Below, one piece after another: positions 1-6,172 of a DNA stretch of 7,761 nucleotides (position 1 is its first letter; the number at the start of each line of letters is the position of its first letter). The position numbers were made by a program, and so were the translations under genes. The notes below the pieces were generated by a model. It did no database searches. It worked only from the letters and a program-made list of their open reading frames with translations, and was not told where the DNA came from. This stretch comes from Candidatus Nealsoniibacteriota bacterium (lineage in GTDB: Bacteria > Patescibacteriota > Minisyncoccia > Minisyncoccales > GWA2-38-27): the NCBI GenBank assembly GCA_016867195.1, contig VGKE01000012.1, positions 1 through 7,761 on the forward strand, given 5' to 3'.

Positions 1-781
1 AACCTAAGCCGAGCCAACCGGTACTAGGCATTGTGATATTGCCTACTTTAACTAAATCGCCCTCGGCATCTACTTTGAATTTCTCCGTCCCTCCGACCGC
101 CAATCCCAGGAGAGTATAATCAGCAGTGGCTGTTGCCGGGTTAATGTAGAGAGAGCCCTGGCCAACACCCGCGCCCTGAGGGGTATAAGAAAAAGTTGCC
201 AAGCCGCTGGCAGTAAAAGTGGTAAAGGCGCCGGTGTTGGGCGTGGTAGAGCCGATGGCGCCGGGCGAAGCCCAAGTGGAACCAACTAACTTCTTGGCTT
301 CAAAAGCAGCCGGCACCGCGCCCAATCGTTTCCTTGGTGAGAAAACCTCTTCATAAGTAGCATCGCAACTGGCGTCAAACTGAACTTCCAAATAAATCGG
401 GTCCTGGTTGAAATTAACGTTGGACAAACTGCTGTTGCTGCCCAGCAAGACGGAAAACAATCCGCTTGTTGTGCTGAGCGTGGCGTCGGAAGTGGCGGTC
501 CATTCTTCTGACCAGAGCAAAGCGTCGCCAGTAGCAGTGAGATGGTTATAAAGCAAAAACTGCATACACTTGGTGTTATCGCTGACCGCCAGGTCGCTGG
601 AATCAGTCAGTTTTCCCTGAAAATTGATTTGCTGGTTGAAAGCAGCCAATGCTACTGAAAAGAAGATACCTATACCCAAAAGCAGGATAGGAATAACTAT
701 CGGGATTTTTATCGCAAAACTACGCAAAACAGTACGCCAAACTACGCGAAACTTATAATTATTTTTTTCTCGCTGTGTCAT
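1..781 (-). CDS. Fibre-like surface protein, N-terminal part (runs off left edge)
   Basis: An uninterrupted reading frame of 260 codons starts at the ATG at 779-781 and runs off the left edge, so the C-terminus is missing. The upstream AAGAAGAG could serve as ribosome binding site. Residues 1-25 are polar and basic, 26-47 form a hydrophobic signal/anchor, and the mature part opens with FNQQINFQGKLTD. A beta-rich Ser/Thr/Gly region follows, including a 'GAIGSTTPNTGAFTT' stretch and a 'GGTEKFKVDAEGDLVKVGNI' stretch. Such modules are typical of very large patescibacterial surface proteins, some of which end in a tail-fibre-type chaperone domain; that end cannot be seen here. The first 23 bases overlap the end of the GxxExxY gene. 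Residues about 10-24 are encoded by an inverted-repeat arm (711-752), so the cytoplasmic N-terminus may be an insertion product. The frame and membrane segment are seen directly; the adhesin/fibre role is inferred. Confidence 0.8.
   Translation of the reverse strand, partial: MTQREKNNYKFRVVWRTVLRSFAIKIPIVIPILLLGIGIFFSVALAAFNQQINFQGKLTDSSDLAVSDNTKCMQFLLYNHLTATGDALLWSEEWTATSDATLSTTSGLFSVLLGSNSSLSNVNFNQDPIYLEVQFDASCDATYEEVFSPRKRLGAVPAAFEAKKLVGSTWASPGAIGSTTPNTGAFTTFTASGLATFSYTPQGAGVGQGSLYINPATATADYTLLGLAVGGTEKFKVDAEGDLVKVGNITMPSTGWLGLG
711..752 (-). repeat. Left inverted arm of GxxExxY cassette
   Basis: Read on the minus strand, this is four tandem units of a GTTTYGCGTA-like motif with lengths 10, 12, 10 and 10, the last unit ending GCGAT. 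It matches the right arm in inverted orientation, with the 12-base unit in the same second position. It lies within the N-terminal codons of the gene that runs off the left edge. Confidence 0.85.
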
Positions 782-1163
782 AAACTCTTCTTATTATTTG
801 GACACCGCCTGGCGCTCCAAAATTTATTAAATATCCCACTTTATACTGAGACCCTTTAAGATAATACCAAAATTGCTTTATATCATCTTTTGTTAAATTT
901 GGTTTGGCTTTTAATTCTACTAAAATAATATCGTTTACTATTAAGTCCGGAGTATATGTGCCAACCTTCTCTCCGTTATAATAAATATTAATTCTTTTCT
1001 CTTTCTCAACCTTTAATCCCTTATAATTTAAACTTAAAAAGAAAGCATTATGATAAATTTTTTCTTTATGATTATTTCTAAAATGTTTATAAATATCAAA
1101 AGATATGCCTTGAATAATATAGGACTCATCTTTGTATAATAATTTAGCGTAGTTTTGCGTCAT
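759..1163 (-). CDS. GxxExxY family protein (PD-(D/E)XK nuclease-like)
   Basis: This 134-residue protein has the usual length and pattern of the GxxExxY family (TIGR04256; PDDEXK_3). It begins LLYKDESYIIQG and then has the helix FDIYKHFRNN. The name-giving motif reads N31-H-K-E34-K-I-Y37, so Glu and Tyr are kept but the Gly is Asn. The nuclease-like core is present: D73 in TPDLIV, E83-L-K85 in LVELKAK, Q97 in KQFWYYLK, then LINFGAP near the end. Nuclease activity is plausible from the family fold but unproven. The start ATG overlaps the stop of the upstream gene as ATGA (1160-1163), and the 3' end overlaps the next gene by 23 bases, suggesting coupled translation. It is the only gene inside a 473-base unit bounded by 42-base inverted arms, and its first seven residues are encoded by one arm. 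Confidence 0.9.
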   Translation of the reverse strand: MTQNYAKLLYKDESYIIQGISFDIYKHFRNNHKEKIYHNAFFLSLNYKGLKVEKEKRINIYYNGEKVGTYTPDLIVNDIILVELKAKPNLTKDDIKQFWYYLKGSQYKVGYLINFGAPGGVQIIRRVYDTARKK

Positions 1164-1183
1164 GTTTCGCGTGGTTTCGCGAT
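1142..1183 (+). repeat. Right inverted arm of GxxExxY cassette
   Basis: On the plus strand it contains the units GTTTTGCGTCAT, GTTTCGCGTG and GTTTCGCGAT, preceded by a degenerate ATTTAGCGTA. Mismatches to the left arm are spread evenly. The arm carries the ATGA that is both stop of the upstream gene and start of the GxxExxY gene. Confidence 0.85.
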
Positions 1184-2575
1184 TTTCTTTTTATAAAGGG
1201 ATAAAATTCCTCCCAATATTATAAGCGCTAACAATATATATATGTAGGTCCGGTATTTTTCCAGCCAGAAGATTGGCTCCTCTAATAACATTTCTCCCAG
1301 TATCTCCATCTGGCCATAAATTTGTTTCAAGGTCTGATTTTTGTAATCAAGAATGCTGATAGTCAAAGGATAAACCCCGGGTTGAGGCGGCTGAATAATT
1401 GCTTCGTAAGCGGTTTTTTCTTTGTTAATGCGCAAAAGGAAAGAAAATAATTTATTGTCTCTTTCTAAAGTAACCATTATTGTTTTCAAAACCTCAGGCA
1501 CTTTTTCATAAGCCAGGGAAGCGCTTAAAGGAAGCTCGGTTTTCAGTTCAATCTTGCCGTCTATTGGAATTAATCTTCTGCCTTGCTGAATAAACTCAAA
1601 TTCTTCCAAGGTTATTTTTTCAATTTCTGGCGGAGGCGGCTCAATTGGCGGGGGCGGCAGAATAATGGGCGGAATTACTGGTGGAACGACGCTGGGTATT
1701 GCCGAGGTAATGGCGCCGGACGCGTAATTGCCGGCCTTGTCATAAGCAAAAGCAGTATAATAATATCTCACCCCATTTACTAAACCCGTATCAACAAAAG
1801 AAGTGCCTGCGTTATCGTAAACAACAGTGCCGTCCCAGGGCTCAAGAGGATAAAAATCCTCGCTTCTGACTATTTTGACTGCTTTGAAATCAGGGTCTGG
1901 AGGATTTTTCCAACTCAGAACTATTTGGCTGTCTTCTGGCGTTGCTTCAAAATCAGAAATGTTGGCTGGCGGAGTAATGTCCGGCGGAGTTAAGGTGGTA
2001 AATCGCTGGTCAACGGTTTCTGTCTCATTTCCACTGGGGTCCTGGCAAATGATTTTGAAATAATAATTAGTGGCTGGCAAAAGCTCGGTTATTCTGGTTG
2101 AGTGCTTCAAGTAAAAAGCGGCTTCGGAAATCGCCTCTTCTTTATATTCCGGGGTTCTGCCCCAAAAAACCTGACAAAGAGCCGGCTTATTTGTTTCCCA
2201 GTAAATATCAGCGGAATTAAGCATAATCCGGCTTATTAAAAGATTGAAAATAATCGGGAAAATCGTTGCCGGACCCGGCTTGACTAAAACCGGCGATACC
2301 GGCGGTACCGGCGGAGGGCAATCTGAAGGACAATTCTCGTATGTCTCGCCAGATTCCAGTTCACAAATGCCGTCGTAATTGCAGACGCAGTCAATCCAGC
2401 AGGTAATTCTGTCTTCGCCTAATTCCGGCTCGCAAATTCCATTGCCGCAGTGGGAAATAACATCTAAGGAAACATCAACCTCTCCCTGGTCAGAAACAGC
2501 CCGAACAAAAATTGGATTATTAAGGAGCAGGACAAGTAAAACTATAATGGCCGTATATTTTTGGAAACATTTCAT
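1160..2575 (-). CDS. Cysteine-repeat, Fn3-like, C-terminally anchored surface protein
   Basis: The 471-residue protein has a signal peptide (about 1-26). It then has two copies of a cysteine repeat, CGNGICEPELGEDRITC (43-63) and CNYDGICELESGETYENC (65-86), with eight cysteines in total; such CGNGxCE repeats are common in patescibacterial and archaeal surface proteins. A Pro-rich linker (about 87-104) leads to two beta-sandwich, fibronectin-III-like regions (about 115-195 and 201-294), both with YYxxAxxxDxxGN-type ends. A second Pro-rich linker (296-317), an unassigned beta-rich domain (318-425), a transmembrane helix (about 443-461) and a basic tail follow. It is probably anchored in the membrane with its bulk outside; the ligand is unknown. 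The last seven residues (IAKPRET) are encoded by the inverted arm of the GxxExxY cassette, so the native C-terminus has probably been replaced. The start ATG at 2573-2575 lies next to an AT-rich palindromic spacer and has no clear Shine-Dalgarno site. Confidence 0.85.
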   Translation of the reverse strand: MKCFQKYTAIIVLLVLLLNNPIFVRAVSDQGEVDVSLDVISHCGNGICEPELGEDRITCWIDCVCNYDGICELESGETYENCPSDCPPPVPPVSPVLVKPGPATIFPIIFNLLISRIMLNSADIYWETNKPALCQVFWGRTPEYKEEAISEAAFYLKHSTRITELLPATNYYFKIICQDPSGNETETVDQRFTTLTPPDITPPANISDFEATPEDSQIVLSWKNPPDPDFKAVKIVRSEDFYPLEPWDGTVVYDNAGTSFVDTGLVNGVRYYYTAFAYDKAGNYASGAITSAIPSVVPPVIPPIILPPPPIEPPPPEIEKITLEEFEFIQQGRRLIPIDGKIELKTELPLSASLAYEKVPEVLKTIMVTLERDNKLFSFLLRINKEKTAYEAIIQPPQPGVYPLTISILDYKNQTLKQIYGQMEILGEMLLEEPIFWLEKYRTYIYILLALIILGGILSLYKKKIAKPRET

Positions 2576-2686
2576 TTTTGAATTTTTAATTTTGAATTTT
2601 AATTCAATGATTGAATTTTTTAATGTTTTAAAATTTATCCATTTAAAATTGATTTAAAATTTGAAATTCAAAATTAGAATTTTGTA
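2576..2686. repeat. AT-rich palindromic spacer, possible gene-less cassette remnant
   Basis: This 111-base spacer is made almost wholly of TTGAATTTT/AAAATTCAA-like units. It contains a 13-base perfect inverted pair, TAATTTTGAATTT at 2587-2599 against 2664-2676. It also has an almost perfect palindrome at 2601-2617 (eight-base arms AATTCAAT/ATTGAATT around one base). It fills the whole gap between two same-strand genes and carries no gene and no obvious ribosome binding site. The bounded, repeat-built form resembles the flanks of the three small-gene cassettes in this window. AT richness makes chance repeats more likely, so the link is tentative. Confidence 0.55.
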
Positions 2687-3460
2687 TCATTGCGTTATCG
2701 CTGTCCCTGTAATCTGGCAACTGTAGCTGCCATTGGGCGCGAAAACGTCTTTCTGCTCGGCTGCCAGGCAAAGCGCGGTGTTTGTGCCAGCAGTTGACTC
2801 ACCGGACGAGGCAACTAAAATATTTTCCGTGCCCTTTAATCCTAAATAATATTTGTTAGTGGGAATAGTTGTGCCCGCGTCATAACAAACTGTCCCGCTT
2901 CCCCAGGTTCCTGTATTAACGTCATTGCCAAAGGCAGAAAAACCGAATTGATAACTGCTGCTGTCTGCTGACCAAGCCTCAGGCGTTCCGGTTAAGGCCT
3001 CGGTGTAATCGGTAAAATAAGCGCTTCCGTCTTTTCTTAAACAATTGGTCTGGCCAGCGCTGAAAGAAAGGGTGTAGCCGGCCGGCGCATTGGTTTGAAC
3101 TCTCCAGACACCGCCCGTAGCCGTATTCGTTACTTTATGAACATTAATTTCCATATTATTCGGCTGGTCTATTACCAAATCTCCTTCATCCGGCACGGTC
3201 AGGGAAATATAAATCGCCTCTTCTATCTGACGATAACCGGCTTTTAATTTATAACCACTAGGGCTAAACGACCCGCCGGCCCCCACCTCACCAATCGTAT
3301 CAATCATTTTGTAGCCACTAAGAGTTGAAACTTGAACATCGCTCCCGCCGACATTAATGGAATCCGGCCGAATCCGATAATTATTGCTCGCCATTGCCAA
3401 AACCGAAAAGGAAATCATCAGTAAGCATGGTATTATTAAAATAGCAATAAAACATTTCAC
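2687..3460 (-). CDS. WxL-like secreted protein with four cysteines (copy B)
   Basis: The 257-residue protein starts with GTG at 3458-3460, which places a good signal peptide (about 1-24) in frame; the only nearby ATG is out of frame. The mature part opens MASNNYRIRPDSINVGGS, an 'NNYRI' start shared with many patescibacterial secreted proteins, followed by a short segment ending SGYKLKAGYRQIEE. Residues about 85-257 match the 217-residue protein at 5234-5887 closely: LTVP, QPxNM, W-x-V-x-TN, FTDYTEAxTGTPxAWS, FGF, AAEQ, and a YSCxITGTA end. Four mature cysteines (140, 192, 231, 248) have nearly the same spacing as in the paralogue and could form two disulfides. The domain layout recalls the WxL cell-wall-binding domain of Firmicutes, but the final Trp is missing. 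It follows the 110-residue gene by 11 bases. Role inferred: surface display or wall binding. Confidence 0.8.
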   Translation of the reverse strand: MKCFIAILIIPCLLMISFSVLAMASNNYRIRPDSINVGGSDVQVSTLSGYKMIDTIGEVGAGGSFSPSGYKLKAGYRQIEEAIYISLTVPDEGDLVIDQPNNMEINVHKVTNTATGGVWRVQTNAPAGYTLSFSAGQTNCLRKDGSAYFTDYTEALTGTPEAWSADSSSYQFGFSAFGNDVNTGTWGSGTVCYDAGTTIPTNKYYLGLKGTENILVASSGESTAGTNTALCLAAEQKDVFAPNGSYSCQITGTAITQ

Positions 3461-3471
3461 CTTATTTATGT

Positions 3472-3804
3472 TTAACTATTAAATTTATCCTGTCGCTCCC
3501 GTTTGTTTAAAATGCTGCGTTTTTTGCGTTTTATTATTACTACCGAGACAAATACTAAGGGAATAAGAATAACGAGGAAGAAGATAATCTTGCCCGAAGT
3601 AAATTCGCCGGCTGAGAGAAATTCAGCTTTTAAATCCTTTAAAAAATCCTGGCCGACTTCTTTCAATCCTCTTTCTCTCAACCCCTCAACCGGGTTAATT
3701 TCTCCGGCTTCAAACTCCAGGCGGTAGTTGTCGCTTCGCATCACCTGAGCGAGGAGGGACGAGGGGGCAACAAACAGTAAACAAATAACAGTTAACAACT
3801 TCAT
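3472..3804 (-). CDS. Small one-pass membrane surface protein
   Basis: The 110-residue protein has a signal peptide (about 1-20), an SDNYRLEFEAGEINPVEG start to the mature part, a charged helical segment (about 42-68), a transmembrane helix (about 72-91) and a very basic tail (KRKKRSILNKRERQDK). The SDNYRL motif is like the NNYRI of the next gene, so the two may share a sorting or assembly feature. In Firmicutes WxL loci a protein of about this size with a C-terminal wall or membrane anchor accompanies the WxL and DUF916 proteins; this one has the same size and topology but no LPXTG motif. The start ATG directly follows the repeat arm of the S23 cassette and has no Shine-Dalgarno site. Function unknown. 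Confidence 0.75.
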   Translation of the reverse strand: MKLLTVICLLFVAPSSLLAQVMRSDNYRLEFEAGEINPVEGLRERGLKEVGQDFLKDLKAEFLSAGEFTSGKIIFFLVILIPLVFVSVVIIKRKKRSILNKRERQDKFNS

Positions 3805-3805
3805 A

Positions 3806-3829
3806 TTATTGCTCTATTGTTCTATTGTT
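3806..3829 (-). repeat. 3' octamer arm of S23 cassette
   Basis: On the minus strand it reads AACAATAG, AACAATAG, AGCAATAA: three units at an exact 8-base period. The first unit contains the TAG stop of the four-helix-bundle gene. It is inverted relative to 4200-4239. Confidence 0.8.
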
Positions 3830-4199
3830 GAAGTTTCTGGTTGGTGAAGTTTATAAGATGATATATTTCTTTCGGCAAGATCTTTAACTCTTTAAAAATA
3901 TGTTGATATTGTTCTTCTTTTAAGAGTTTTCTAATTTTTGCTTTTTCGTTCCAATCTAAAGATTCTATAATTGAACCGAAACTTATCCGATAAAAACGGA
4001 TTTTATCCTTTTTTTGATATCTTCCCCAACCCTCTGCAATGTTGGCCGAAACAGAATCCACGGCTTCTACAAACTGTCTGCCAATGGTTCTTTGCGCAAA
4101 ATAATCCCATTTGATAACAATCTTCCAAACATAATTAGACAACTGAAAGGCGATTTTATAAGCATCAATGTCGTTGAGTTGTAAATATCTTTTTTCCAT
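3822..4199 (-). CDS. Four-helix-bundle protein (S23 / 23S rRNA intervening-sequence family)
   Basis: The 125-residue protein matches the S23/IVP family (TIGR02436) in length and motifs: a DAYKIAFQLSNYVWKIV first helix, the family core TIGRQFVEAVDSVSANIAEGWGR (about 38-60), then KKDKIRFYRISFGSIIESLDW. The fold is a four-helix bundle that assembles as oligomers. Members are encoded inside 23S rRNA intervening sequences in Leptospira and Coxiella and are also scattered in other genomes; the biochemical role is not settled. One residue stands out: the common 'RGS' after the FY helix is FGS here. The start codon immediately follows one repeat arm and the stop codon lies within the other. There is no Shine-Dalgarno site in the octamer arm upstream. 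Confidence 0.95.
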   Translation of the reverse strand: MEKRYLQLNDIDAYKIAFQLSNYVWKIVIKWDYFAQRTIGRQFVEAVDSVSANIAEGWGRYQKKDKIRFYRISFGSIIESLDWNEKAKIRKLLKEEQYQHIFKELKILPKEIYHLINFTNQKLQQ

Positions 4200-4239
4200 T
4201 ATTCAATGTAACAATAGAACAATGCGACAATGGAACAAT
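4200..4239 (-). repeat. 5' octamer arm of S23 cassette
   Basis: On the minus strand it reads ATTGTTCC, ATTGTCGC, ATTGTTCT, ATTGTTAC, ATTGAATA: five units at an exact 8-base period, directly followed by the ATG of the four-helix-bundle gene. The first base is the last base of the upstream gene's TGA stop. Confidence 0.85.
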
Positions 4240-5216
4240 CACATCTTCCGCCTTATCTCAAAATTCCTAAACACCCAGCCGAGAACCAAAACAATCAGCG
4301 CAAAAATCAAAAGAGCCGGCACAACAATCTTCCATGGCAGAACCCAAAAACTGACTGACTTTTCGTCAATAATATCCTGATAACCGCGGTTAACTTTTGC
4401 TAGAGCAGTATAGCGGCCAATGGCAAAACCCTTGTCCCATTTCACTGTTCTTAAACGCAAAGAGTCAGGCATGGCAAACCAGGGAGTTAATTCAATTTCT
4501 TCCACTGTTCGGCCTAAAAGATTCTTTATTTCCACCAGACCGTAAGGAACAAGATGAACATTGCCCTGGTTTTCAAAAGCCAGTTGAAAAGAAAATGGCC
4601 CTTTCTCGTAAAACTTTTTTAGAACAGCCATTTTAATCTCTTTGAGAAAACCATTTTCCCAAACTTCGCCCTTCACCCTGACCAGATAAAGGGAGGCGAT
4701 TCTGGCCCTGACCTTTATTCCGGCTGCTGCCTCGCCGGCTTCTGCTTCTAATTCGGTTGCCGTAGGAATAGCGGAAATAAGAACCGCGCCGTAGCGGCCG
4801 CCCGGCTCAGCGTCTTCGGGAATAGTAATCTCAATGGGTAAAACCATTTTCTCAGCGTGTTGAAGAGTAAATTCAGTTATTTCCGGTTTTAAATAGTCCT
4901 TTAGGGTATACGGTCCTTTTTCTTCGCCTAAAAGCACAGTCGCGGTTTCCCCGGCTTCACTGCCAATAAAGTCCTCGGCGCTGACAACAAATTTCATTTC
5001 TCTTCCCAAGCGACTGGTAATGGTCAATTGCCTGACCGCTCTCTGGCCCGGGTCAAGAAAAAGTTCGTTTTCCGTTGGCCCGACAAAAAAATCGCCGCTC
5101 ACTACAATATTCGGTAGTTTTTCAATGGTATAAGCCAAAATCTCCAAGCCAAAAAGCCCGAAACTTATTACAAGTCCTCCGATGAGCATCGCTCGGATTA
5201 AAATTCTCTTTTTCAT
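4239..5216 (-). CDS. DUF916/WxLIP-like one-pass membrane protein
   Basis: The 325-residue protein has an N-terminal signal/anchor (about 7-29), a large extracytoplasmic part and a C-terminal transmembrane helix (about 296-316) with a basic tail (RRKM). The first domain has hallmarks of DUF916-type Ig-like domains: ELFLDPGQRAVRQLTITSR (51-69), EDF, GPYTLKDYLKPE, and IPEDAEPGGRYGAVL (132-146). The second domain has FENQGNVHLVPYGLVEIKN (214-232), like the DUF3324 half of WxL-interacting proteins. In Firmicutes these proteins (WxLIP) bind WxL proteins and peptidoglycan. Here it lies 17 bases after a WxL-like gene and close to a second one, which supports the same partnership. Names rest on motif recall, not a profile search. 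No clear Shine-Dalgarno site is visible. Confidence 0.75.
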   Translation of the reverse strand: MKKRILIRAMLIGGLVISFGLFGLEILAYTIEKLPNIVVSGDFFVGPTENELFLDPGQRAVRQLTITSRLGREMKFVVSAEDFIGSEAGETATVLLGEEKGPYTLKDYLKPEITEFTLQHAEKMVLPIEITIPEDAEPGGRYGAVLISAIPTATELEAEAGEAAAGIKVRARIASLYLVRVKGEVWENGFLKEIKMAVLKKFYEKGPFSFQLAFENQGNVHLVPYGLVEIKNLLGRTVEEIELTPWFAMPDSLRLRTVKWDKGFAIGRYTALAKVNRGYQDIIDEKSVSFWVLPWKIVVPALLIFALIVLVLGWVFRNFEIRRKM

Positions 5217-5233
5217 ATTGAATTGTGGTTAAT

Positions 5234-5887
5234 TTATTGCGAACTGGTAGCCGTGCCGGTAATAGTACAACTGTAAGAACCTGATGGAGCGTAAATCGTA
5301 TCTTGTTCTGCTGCCACGCATATTATAATGTTTTCGCCCGATTGGTTGGTTGCCGAATTATTGGTCCCCACGTTTATCTTGCTCGTGCTTTGAAATCCCA
5401 TATATTTCTTATTGGCTTGGGTGGCGCAGTCGGCCCCGGTTCCCCATTTGCTGGTGCCGCCAGTAATATAAGTTCCTTCCACATTAAAACCAAATTCATA
5501 GGCATTAGTCACAGACCAGGCGTCTGGTGTTCCTGTAGAGGCCTCAGTATAATCGGTAAATCTTTCTCCGGTGGCGCTGGCATAGAGACAGTCGGCTGTG
5601 GCAGTATTAAATTCCAGTTTCCAACCATCAGCCGAATTGGTTTTAACGTTCCAACTTGCACCATCTGCCGCATTGGTTACTGTGCTTACAGTAGCGCTCA
5701 TATTACCTGGCTGGTTTAAAGCAAGGTTGGTGGAAGGCACGGTCAAAGAAATCCCCTCGTCAACCGTTAAAGTCACGGCCGCGTCGCCGGTAGCTTCAGC
5801 TGACTTTACCACCACTGGCTCAAAAATAATGGGAATAGCCAATAAAATCACTCCGCCTACCATAATAAGAATCAATATCTTTTTCAT
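5234..5887 (-). CDS. WxL-like secreted protein with four cysteines (copy A)
   Basis: The 217-residue protein has a signal peptide (about 1-32, cleavage near AEATG) and one beta-rich domain: SLTVPSTNLALNQPGNM (47-63), SWNVKTNSADGW, FTDYTEASTGTPDAWS (110-125), FGFNVEG, ICVAAEQ, ending YSCTITGTATSSQ. Cysteines 100, 154, 190 and 207 are conserved with copy B (2687-3460), spaced 54/36/17 against 52/39/17. The whole mature domain is shared with that protein, which carries an extra N-terminal segment. Layout and C-terminal position of the last strand recall Firmicutes WxL domains, but the terminal W-x-L motif is absent, so homology is uncertain. The start follows the G-run of a GIY-YIG cassette arm by 12 bases (TAAAAATAAAAA), and this G-rich arm may act as the ribosome binding site. 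It is followed after 17 bases by the DUF916-like gene, its probable partner. Confidence 0.8.
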   Translation of the reverse strand: MKKILILIMVGGVILLAIPIIFEPVVVKSAEATGDAAVTLTVDEGISLTVPSTNLALNQPGNMSATVSTVTNAADGASWNVKTNSADGWKLEFNTATADCLYASATGERFTDYTEASTGTPDAWSVTNAYEFGFNVEGTYITGGTSKWGTGADCATQANKKYMGFQSTSKINVGTNNSATNQSGENIIICVAAEQDTIYAPSGSYSCTITGTATSSQ

Positions 5888-5898
5888 TTTTTATTTTT

Positions 5899-5923
5899 AC
5901 CCCCCCCTCTTTTAAGACTCATG
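5899..5923 (-). repeat. 3' inverted arm of GIY-YIG cassette
   Basis: It carries the last codons and TAA stop of the GIY-YIG gene and a run of eight G (minus strand). It is inverted relative to 6170-6192 with four mismatches in 22 positions. Confidence 0.75.
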
Positions 5924-6172
5924 TAAACTATTGGCGATTCTCTTCTTCAGATGCCCGTAAGCACTTCTAAACTGCTTCAATTGTTTCTCTCTTACGATGG
6001 CATCTTTCTGTGATTTGAATGCCTCGTAATAAATAAGAGAAAATATTCCTCTTTGGGCAGTTGAAAAAGTTTTTCCCTGATTGTGTTCTTGAATTCTTCT
6101 TTTAAGATTGTTTGTATAGCCTATGTATAGCCTTCTATCTTTGTTGCTTTTTAATACATAGACATAAAACAT
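5912..6172 (-). CDS. GIY-YIG nuclease-domain protein (UvrC/YhbQ-like single domain)
   Basis: The 86-residue protein is a complete stand-alone GIY-YIG domain. The first strand is YVYVLKS (3-9, YVY replacing GIY) and the second LYIGYTNNLKRRIQEH (15-30, the YIG element with Arg25/26 and His30). It then has GIFSLIYYEAF (42-52) and the catalytic helix AIVREKQLKQF with Glu62. All residues expected for the metal-dependent nuclease core appear to be present. This small-URI-type family is very common and variably placed in patescibacterial genomes; targets are unknown. The start and stop codons lie inside inverted-repeat arms, so the gene is the only content of the cassette. It sits between the HTH membrane protein (102 bases) and the WxL-like gene (24 bases). 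Confidence 0.95.
   Translation of the reverse strand: MFYVYVLKSNKDRRLYIGYTNNLKRRIQEHNQGKTFSTAQRGIFSLIYYEAFKSQKDAIVREKQLKQFRSAYGHLKKRIANSLHES

Larger units (their letters stand above)
711..1183 (-). mobile_element. Candidate mobile cassette: GxxExxY gene between 42-base inverted arms
   Basis: The arm at 711-752 is the reverse complement of the arm at 1142-1183 at 34 of 42 positions without gaps. Everything between is the GxxExxY gene. The arms overlap the ends of both neighbouring genes: they encode the last seven residues of the gene to the right and residues about 10-24 of the gene to the left. No transposase or recombinase is present, so if it moves it is non-autonomous or uses the GxxExxY protein. 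The repeats are seen directly; mobility is inference. Confidence 0.65.
3806..4239 (-). mobile_element. Candidate mobile cassette: S23/IVP gene between octamer-repeat arms
   Basis: The four-helix-bundle gene is bracketed by tandem 8-base repeats in opposite orientation, five units on the 5' side and about three on the 3' side. The arms match at 18 of 22 positions in the best ungapped alignment. The unit begins at the last base of the stop codon of the DUF916-like gene and ends one base short of the next gene's start codon, so it fills the junction exactly. In known biology, S23 ORFs sit in 23S rRNA intervening sequences with complementary ends; here the same plan occurs between protein genes. 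Mobility is inferred. Confidence 0.6.

Noticed and set aside
70..285. 71-codon minus-strand frame rich in Pro, Leu and Arg
   Set aside because: It lies in another frame of the fibre-like gene, whose translation is coherent over 260 codons.
711..1183. CRISPR array from the decamer repeats
   Set aside because: Units are 10-12 bases, directly adjacent without spacers, and the two arrays are inverted around a gene.
1583..2063. Plus-strand open frames opposite the 471-residue gene
   Set aside because: They are shadows of the well-supported minus-strand protein, with no recognisable domains or ribosome binding sites.
5303..5915. Long plus-strand open frames (138 and 105 codons) opposite the 217-residue gene
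   Set aside because: The minus-strand protein has a signal peptide and a clear paralogue in the window; the plus-strand products are low-complexity antisense translations.
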